Source of the DNA: Candidatus Rhodobacter oscarellae
Lineage (GTDB): Bacteria; Pseudomonadota; Alphaproteobacteria; Rhodobacterales; Rhodobacteraceae
Direction of reading: 5' to 3'
NCBI RefSeq assembly: GCF_001078595.1
Contig: NZ_LFTY01000002.1
Coordinates: 1,694,151 to 1,758,150, forward strand
Length of the DNA: 64,000 nucleotides
Part shown: in pieces, positions 63,012-64,000 of the stretch
How the letters are laid out: each line of letters opens with the position of its first letter
Numbering within the stretch: position 1 is the stretch's first letter
Position numbers and translations under genes: made by a program
Notes under the pieces: generated by a model
Seen by the model: the letters and a program-made list of their open reading frames with translations, nothing else
What the model was told of the DNA's origin: nothing
Databases searched by the model: none

Positions 63012-63030
63012 TGCAACATGAAATGTTACA
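63012..63030. promoter_or_regulatory. Candidate operator between the GTPase operon and the Rrf2 gene
   Basis: TGCAACATGAAATGTTACA, a 19-bp near-perfect palindrome (one mismatched pair, three-base centre). It lies 45 bp upstream of the GTPase start and 30 bp upstream of the Rrf2 start. GTAAC-N7-GTTAC at about 62988-63004 is a second, shorter inverted repeat. Either could bind the Rrf2 protein or a Fur-family regulator. Confidence 0.55.
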
Positions 63031-63059
63031 CATGCCTCCAACTTGGAGAATACTTGCCT

Positions 63060-63530
63060 ATGAAACGCAACTCGCGCCTGTCGCTTGCCCTCCACACCCT
63101 TGGCCATATGGCGGGCGACCCAGACCGCATTCGCACATCGGCGGATATTGCGGAGCATGCCGGGACGAACCCGGTCGTCGTCAGGCGCGTCTTGGGCAAG
63201 CTGCGGGAGGCTGGGTTGCTGATCTCTGAGAAAGGACATGCCGGCGGCTGGCGGCTGGCGCGCGGGCCCGAGCAGATTACGCTGGCGGATGTCTATCTCG
63301 CCCTTGATGAGCGCCTGGTCGCCGGCGGCGCGGAAGAGGAAGATGCGCCCTCCTGCTCAATCGAGCACGCCTTGCAAAGAAAGGTCGCATCCGTTCTGGA
63401 GGAGGTCGAGCGCGGCTTGATAGAGCGGCTCGCCGTCACGACAATCGCCGAAGTGCGCGAAGCCAACGACATGGCGCACAGCCCAGAGCGGGTCGCGCCG
63501 CTCATCAGCAAGCCGTCGCGACCCTTGTAG
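63060..63530 (+). CDS. Rrf2-family transcriptional regulator
   Basis: A 156-residue regulator. A winged helix covers about 1-80 (SLALHTLGHMA, TSADIAEHAGTNPVVVRRVLGKLREAGLL, GGWRLAR). The second half has a single cysteine (SCSIEHAL, near 115), not the three-cysteine cluster of IscR or NsrR, so a Fe-S cluster is unlikely; redox or metal sensing by one Cys is possible. The ATG at 63060 is chosen because the family N terminus MKRNSRLSLALH begins there. It is divergent from the COG0523 operon, its likely target. Confidence 0.85.
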   Translation: MKRNSRLSLALHTLGHMAGDPDRIRTSADIAEHAGTNPVVVRRVLGKLREAGLLISEKGHAGGWRLARGPEQITLADVYLALDERLVAGGAEEEDAPSCSIEHALQRKVASVLEEVERGLIERLAVTTIAEVREANDMAHSPERVAPLISKPSRPL

Positions 63531-63582
63531 CGGCAACTCCTCTAGCGCGCCCTTTAGGCGGTCAACGAGTGCCCGTGCTTGG

Positions 63583-63804
63583 CTAGGATGCACGCCGCAA
63601 TGCGGCCGTCTCGGTTTCCACATGGTAATAGGTGAAGCCATCCAGCGGCATCTTGGCGACTTGCGTAATCGTGGTGCCGTTGTCCAAAGCCATCGCGTTG
63701 ATCAGCACCCCGTCGATCTCAACCGCGTGGTCAGGAGAGACGTAAAGGTCGCGCGACGGCACTTTCAAGAAGTGTCTATCCACCATCTGAATCCAGAACT
63801 TCAT
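63583..63804 (-). pseudogene. Hint (Hedgehog/intein-type) domain remnant
   Basis: A 73-codon frame with the C-terminal Hint pattern: RDLYVSPDHAVEIDGVLINA, a TTITQV strand and FTYYHVETE. Complete members are several hundred residues long and continue after YYHVET with HALI-type residues; here the frame changes to unrelated residues (AALRRAS) and stops. The N-terminal half of the Hint domain is also missing. I take it as a decayed fragment. Confidence 0.65.
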
Positions 63805-63872
63805 GCGCCTGTCACGCGCACGTCACAGACGCCTCCCAATCATTCGGATGAATTTCAATGAGGGAGAATACC

Positions 63873-64000
63873 ATGAAGTTCCGTTCGATCATCGCCGCCG
63901 CTGCGGTATTGCTTTCCGCCGCCGCCTCGCAGGCCGAAACCTGGAGGCTCGCCGTGACCGACGTTGAGGGCATGGAGCGCCTGCAACTTGAGTGGGGGCC
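63873..64000 (+). CDS. Secreted binding protein, N-terminal part (possibly PhnD-like)
   Basis: Runs off the window end. AGGGAG precedes the ATG at 63873. The first 42 residues are visible: a clear Sec signal peptide with cleavage after SQA near residue 20, then ETWRLAVTDVEGMERLQLEWG. That start recalls substrate-binding proteins of the phosphate/phosphite/phosphonate (PhnD) family, but it is too short to be certain. Confidence 0.6.
   Translation, partial: MKFRSIIAAAAVLLSAAASQAETWRLAVTDVEGMERLQLEWG

Overview
The window looks like about 64 kb of chromosome from an alphaproteobacterium of the Rhodobacterales (Roseobacter-type). The DNA is GC-rich and densely coded with many ATGA start/stop overlaps. 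It carries gene sets typical of that group: a TRAP transporter operon, an IalB-family protein, a tmk-holB-tatD operon, fdhD-mobA-mobB-moeA, a hmu heme uptake locus and a COG0523 GTPase followed by a DUF6525-like small protein. All assignments come from reading the sequence; no database search was run.

Left part (1-14.3 kb). A catabolic operon runs from the end of a TRAP permease through an IlvD/Edd-family dehydratase, a 3-hydroxyisobutyrate-dehydrogenase-like enzyme and a GntR regulator to an arylmalonate-decarboxylase-like enzyme. A complete dipeptide/oligopeptide-type ABC importer follows; its binding-protein gene is separated from the other four by a strong terminator. Then come an orphan sensor kinase on the minus strand and an MBL-fold hydrolase.

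Mobile element (14.40-22.58 kb). tRNA-Asn(GUU) is the attachment site of an 8.2-kb integrative element bounded by 18-bp direct repeats. It carries a tyrosine integrase, a gene preceded by repeated TGCAGGT heptamers, a MobV/Pre-like relaxase preceded by a hairpin, two small unknown genes, and an AT-richer cargo of three overlapping genes: a Dam-type adenine methyltransferase, a four-helix membrane protein and a DGQHR-motif (DndB-like) protein. This cargo is the best candidate for an undescribed, possibly defensive, system. The original tRNA terminator now lies beyond attR.

Middle (22.8-46.5 kb). A peroxiredoxin, tRNA-Ser(UGA), a SPOR lipoprotein, a D,D-carboxypeptidase, the tmk-holB-tatD-MBL-AEC operon (flanked by two inverted copies of a ~240-bp hairpin-rich intergenic repeat), a CBS-domain protein, an alpha/beta hydrolase, a P450, a HerA-like ATPase, two candidate small RNAs, IalB, an envelope cluster (L,D-transpeptidase, LpxD, AcpXL-like ACP, FabF-like synthase, a DUF882 peptidase) and the molybdenum-cofactor operon. 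The fdhD leader has five CCGAC pentamers spaced exactly 11 bp apart; a similar array lies near 11.9 kb.

Right part (46.6-64 kb). A TonB energising set with two ExbD genes (one with Asn in place of the conserved membrane Asp) and a heme receptor diverge from hemS-hmuTUV. An eight-gene minus-strand operon follows: COG0523 GTPase, DUF6525-like protein, an SBP_bac_5-type ABC importer and an EamA permease, divergent from an Rrf2 regulator. I infer a metal or metal-chelate uptake system. The window ends with a Hint-domain remnant and the start of a secreted binding protein.
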